From: Sphingomonadales bacterium
GTDB lineage: Bacteria > Pseudomonadota > Alphaproteobacteria > Sphingomonadales > Sphingomonadaceae
Direction of reading: 5' to 3'
Assembly: GCA_017304125.1 (NCBI GenBank)
Contig: JAFKLV010000058.1
Location: forward strand, 1 to 8,042
DNA length: 8,042 bases
A model generated the notes under the pieces. It was not told the origin of the DNA, ran no database searches, and saw only the letters and a list, made by a program, of their open reading frames with translations. This document shows positions 5,854 through 8,042 of the stretch, in pieces. The first letter of the stretch is position 1. The number at the start of each line of letters is the position of its first letter. A program made the position numbers and the translations under genes.

Positions 5854-6353
5854 GCGCGCCGATCGTCGTCACCGCCGTGTTCGGCGCGGGCGATCAGGCG
5901 TGGTTCGAGGCGCTGCGCCGGGCGCATTATCCGCCCGCGCGCAATCAATTGTCGGCGCATCTCACTTTGTTTCACCATCTCCCGCCGTCGCTGGCGGCGG
6001 AGGTGAAGCAACGGCTGGCAGAGGAGACACGCCACGTCGCGCCGCCACCTGCGACGTTGCGCGAGCCTTATTCGCTGGGCAGCGGGGTCGCGTGGCGCAT
6101 CGAGAGCGAGGGGCTGGCGGCGATTCGCGCGCGGCTGGCGGAGGCGTTCACCGGCCTCCTCGTGCCGCAGGACATGGCCGGCTGGCGCCCGCATGTGACG
6201 ATCCAGAACAAGGTCGAGGCGGCGCAGGCCCGCGCGCTGCTCGCGGCGATGCGCGCGGGCTTCCGCGCGCGACCGCTGGCGATCACCGGCCTTGCCGCCT
6301 GGTGGTATCGCGGCGGCCCGTGGGAGCCGCTGTCGCGGCATATGTTCGGATAA
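5850..6353 (+). CDS. 2H phosphoesterase superfamily protein (2'-5' RNA ligase / LigT-like)
   Basis: The 167-residue cytoplasmic protein has the two HxT motifs that define the 2H superfamily: HLTL (His37, Thr39) and HVTI (His115, Thr117), 78 residues apart. Both lie in predicted strands, giving the paired catalytic histidines of the bilobal fold. Members act on 2'-5' or 2',3'-cyclic phosphate bonds in RNA or nucleotides; the substrate here is unknown. The start is TTG 5850, which overlaps the kup stop (TTGA). It is preferred because the first beta strand, PIVVTAVFG, needs these residues; the next in-frame start (GTG 5877) would cut this strand in two. The gene is probably translated by coupling to kup. 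Its TAA stop lies four bases from the 3' end of the convergent tRNA-Met gene. It could also be annotated as a thpR-like RNA 2',3'-cyclic phosphodiesterase, but similarity outside the motifs is modest. Confidence 0.88.
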   Translation: MSAPIVVTAVFGAGDQAWFEALRRAHYPPARNQLSAHLTLFHHLPPSLAAEVKQRLAEETRHVAPPPATLREPYSLGSGVAWRIESEGLAAIRARLAEAFTGLLVPQDMAGWRPHVTIQNKVEAAQARALLAAMRAGFRARPLAITGLAAWWYRGGPWEPLSRHMFG

Positions 6354-6357
6354 GAAA

Positions 6358-6434
6358 TGGTAGCGGAGGAGGGACTTGAACCCCCGACACGCGGATTATG
6401 ATTCCGCTGCTCTAACCAGCTGAGCTACTCCGCC
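6358..6434 (-). tRNA. tRNA-Met (anticodon CAT), elongator type
   Basis: Read on the minus strand, the acceptor GGCGGAG (6434-6428) pairs with CTCCGCT (6368-6362), with a G-U first pair. The D arm AGCTCAGCTGGTTAGAGC, anticodon CAT (complement of 6398-6400) in the loop of stem GCGGA/TCCGC, and T arm GGGTTCAAGTCCC are all present. CCA is encoded (6360-6358). The first pair and D arm are not those of initiator tRNA. A CAU anticodon can also mark lysidine-modified tRNA-Ile2. I call Met because the overall sequence matches my memory of alphaproteobacterial elongator tRNA-Met. Confidence 0.93.
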
Positions 6435-6464
6435 CCAAGGCGCTTTTCGCCGAAGCGAGGGGGC

Positions 6465-6492
6465 CTATTAGCAGCGCCGCCGAAGCGGTCAA
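6465..6492 (-). promoter_or_regulatory. Probable promoter of tRNA-Met
   Basis: On the minus strand TTGACC (complement of 6487-6492) is followed after 16 bases by TAATAG (complement of 6465-6470). This gives a start point near 6458 and a leader of about 24 bases before the mature tRNA. The -35 hexamer is the same TTGACC proposed for tRNA-His in this window. It lies just past the rimO stop codon (6501-6503). The spacer contains a small CCGC-TTCG-GCGG hairpin (6477-6488), which on the minus strand has a UUCG tetraloop and may also weakly stop rimO transcripts; no T-run follows. Confidence 0.5.
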
Positions 6493-6500
6493 GCGCGCAG

Positions 6501-7838
6501 TTAGGCGCTTGCCACCGGCGCGCCGAACAGATCGTGGTCGTCGGCGTCCTCGATCGTCACCCTGATGATATCGCCCGGCGCCACGCTGCCCGCGTCGCGC
6601 AGGTGGACCTCGCCATCGATATCGGGCGCATCGGCGGCCGAGCGACCCGTCGCGCCGCCGTCTTCGCCTACCGCGTCGATGATCACCTCCAGCGTGCGGC
6701 CGATCTTCGCCTGCAGCTTGGCGGCAGAAATCGCAGCGGTTTTTTCCATCACGCGGGCGTAGCGTTCTTCTTTCACCGCTTCAGGCACCGGATCGGGCAA
6801 CGCATTGGCCGCAGCGCCCTCGACCGGCTCGAAGCGGAACGCGCCGACGCGATCGAGCTGCGCCTCGTCCAGCCAGTCGAGCAGATAGCGGAAATCATCC
6901 TCGGTCTCGCCGGGGAAGCCGACGACGAAGGTCGAGCGAATCGCGATATCGGGGCAGATCTCGCGCCAGCCGCGAATCCGTTCGAGCACCTTGGCCTCGT
7001 TCGCCGGGCGCTTCATCGCCTTGAGCACCGCGCGGCTGGCGTGCTGGAACGGAATGTCGAGATAGGGCAGCACCAGCCCCTCCGCCATCAGCGGGATCAC
7101 CTGATCGACGTGCGGATAGGGATAGACGTAATGCAGCCGCACCCACGGCGCGATCCGGCCCAGCTCGCGCGCTAGGTCGGTCATATGCGCGCGCACCTCG
7201 CCGCCCTGCCACGGCCACGATTTATGGCGCATGTCGACGCCATAGGCCGAGGTATCCTGGCTGATGACCAGCAATTCCTTGGTCCCCGCCGCGACCAGCT
7301 TCTCGGCTTCGCGCAGGATCGCATCGGGACGACGGCTGACCAGATCGCCGCGCAGCGAGGGGATGATGCAGAAGGCGCAGCGGTGATTGCAGCCCTCCGA
7401 AATCTTCAGATAGCTATAGTGGCGCGGGGTGAGCTTCAGCCCGGCGTCGGGGATCAGATCGACATAGGGCGAGATATTGGCCGGCGCGGCCTCATGCACC
7501 GCCTCGACGACCTGCTCGTACTGATGCGCGCCGGTGATCGCGAGCACGTCGGGGAAGCGCGCGCGGATTACCTCGGCTTCCTTGCCCATGCAGCCGGTGA
7601 CGATGACGCGGCCGTTTTCCGCGATCGCCTCGCCGATCGCCTCGAGGCTTTCCTCCTTGGCCGAATCGAGAAAGCCACAGGTGTTGACCAGCACGACATC
7701 GGCCCCGGCATAGTCGGGCGACATCTGATAGCCGTCAGCGCGCAGCTGGGTGAGGATGCGTTCGCTGTCGACGAGGTTCTTCGGACAGCCGAGCGAAACC
7801 ATGCCCACGCGGGGCGGGGAGGGGAGTTTGGTTGCCAT
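6501..7838 (-). CDS. rimO: Ribosomal protein S12 methylthiotransferase RimO
   Basis: RimO is a radical-SAM enzyme with two iron-sulphur clusters that adds a beta-methylthio group to a conserved aspartate (Asp88/89) of ribosomal protein S12. Numbered from ATG 7838 (445 residues), the N-terminal UPF0004 domain has its three cluster cysteines: Cys18 in SLGCPKNLVDSE, Cys54 in NTCGF and Cys83 in TGCMG. The radical-SAM motif CxxxCxxC is Cys150, Cys154 and Cys157 in SEGCNHRCAFCIIPS. A C-terminal TRAM domain (about 375-440) ends in DADDHDLFGAPV. SLGCPKNLVDSE separates RimO from the tRNA-modifying MiaB and MtaB. The open frame continues upstream to 7916, but ATG 7838 gives the family-like N-terminus a few residues before the first strand. 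There is no Shine-Dalgarno before it, so the start is moderately sure. Confidence 0.96.
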   Translation of the reverse strand: MATKLPSPPRVGMVSLGCPKNLVDSERILTQLRADGYQMSPDYAGADVVLVNTCGFLDSAKEESLEAIGEAIAENGRVIVTGCMGKEAEVIRARFPDVLAITGAHQYEQVVEAVHEAAPANISPYVDLIPDAGLKLTPRHYSYLKISEGCNHRCAFCIIPSLRGDLVSRRPDAILREAEKLVAAGTKELLVISQDTSAYGVDMRHKSWPWQGGEVRAHMTDLARELGRIAPWVRLHYVYPYPHVDQVIPLMAEGLVLPYLDIPFQHASRAVLKAMKRPANEAKVLERIRGWREICPDIAIRSTFVVGFPGETEDDFRYLLDWLDEAQLDRVGAFRFEPVEGAAANALPDPVPEAVKEERYARVMEKTAAISAAKLQAKIGRTLEVIIDAVGEDGGATGRSAADAPDIDGEVHLRDAGSVAPGDIIRVTIEDADDHDLFGAPVASA

Positions 7839-7966
7839 AGGGAAGCGCGCCACATAGCGATTCGCGCGCGCTTTTACCAGTATGCCGCTAATCCGGGTTG
7901 AACTTGCCGAAACCACGCTCTTGCTCCTACGCTTTTTTACCAGAATCCGGGGTCGGCGAAGCGAAA
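7839..7966. promoter_or_regulatory. Divergent intergenic region with a short direct repeat
   Basis: These 128 bases separate rimO from the divergent partial gene and should hold both promoters; I cannot place either with confidence. CGCTTTTACCAG (7869-7880) recurs as CGCTTTTTTACCAG (7930-7943), and both copies are followed by AATCCGGG (7890-7897 after nine extra bases, 7944-7951 directly). The base composition is lower in GC than in the flanking genes. Confidence 0.35.
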
Positions 7967-8042
7967 ATGAACTACGAGCTTTTATGCCATCCAGACACGC
8001 CGACCGCGAAAATTCTTGGCGTGTCGGTACAGATCAACGCGA
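7967..8042 (+). CDS. Start of a divergent gene, truncated by the window edge (possibly DOMON-like)
   Basis: An open frame begins at ATG 7967 and runs to the edge with 25 complete codons (MNYELLCHPDTPTAKILGVS, then VQINA). The upstream GGCGAAGCG is a weak ribosome site. The opening L-CHPDTP followed by a beta-strand-like segment reminds me of short sphingomonad proteins annotated as DOMON-like (carbohydrate-binding module type 9 fold). That is only a resemblance over about 20 residues. Function cannot be assigned from this fragment. Confidence 0.5.
   Translation, partial: MNYELLCHPDTPTAKILGVSVQINA

Noticed and set aside
157..6434. tRNA genes as integration sites of a mobile element
   Set aside because: No duplicated tRNA 3' end, integrase or foreign-looking gene lies beside either tRNA.
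6534..7901. Forward open frames opposite rimO
   Set aside because: RimO is unmistakable on the minus strand; the forward frames have low-complexity antisense composition and no family motif.

Overview
The window is ordinary, GC-rich, gene-dense chromosome. It most likely comes from an alphaproteobacterium of the Sphingomonas group. The basis is the strong G/C preference at third codon positions, the resemblance of the Kup, CcmC, RimO and 2H-phosphoesterase proteins to what I remember of sphingomonad homologues, and palindromic intergenic repeats of a kind common in those genomes. No species assignment is possible from the sequence alone. I found no transposase, phage gene, CRISPR array, toxin-antitoxin pair or defence gene.

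Layout, left to right. Positions 1-156 hold a long degenerate palindrome and a probable promoter for tRNA-His(GUG) at 157-234. A Leu/Val/Glu/Phe-type amino-acid dehydrogenase follows at 347-1393; it is closed by a perfect 12-bp hairpin just after its stop. Next comes a four-gene cytochrome c maturation operon: ccmC, ccmD, ccmE and a CcmI-like membrane TPR protein. The last three genes each start inside the stop codon of the one before (ATGA, ATGA, GTGA). This operon is bracketed by two copies of a roughly 105-bp element with perfect inverted-repeat ends. Then come a structured non-coding leader, the potassium importer gene kup (about 3946-5853), and a 2H-phosphoesterase (2'-5' RNA ligase-like) gene that starts on a TTG overlapping the kup stop. 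On the minus strand lie tRNA-Met(CAU) at 6358-6434 and rimO (6501-7838). A divergent partial gene runs off the right edge from 7967.

How the genes work together: CcmC loads haem onto the periplasmic chaperone CcmE with help from CcmD. The TPR protein probably presents apocytochrome to the ligation machinery. The ligation genes that often sit between ccmE and the TPR gene (ccmF, ccmG/dsbE, ccmH) are not in this window. RimO methylthiolates ribosomal protein S12. Kup brings in K+ with protons, and the dehydrogenase deaminates an amino acid to its keto acid. Apart from the ccm operon and the kup/2H pair, the neighbours have no evident shared job.

The points most worth a second look are the paired inverted-repeat elements around the ccm operon, with a compensatory base change between copies; the missing ccmFGH block; a strong stem-loop with alternative pairings in the kup leader; and the translational coupling of kup to a 2H phosphoesterase. 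None of these is a clear new biological system.
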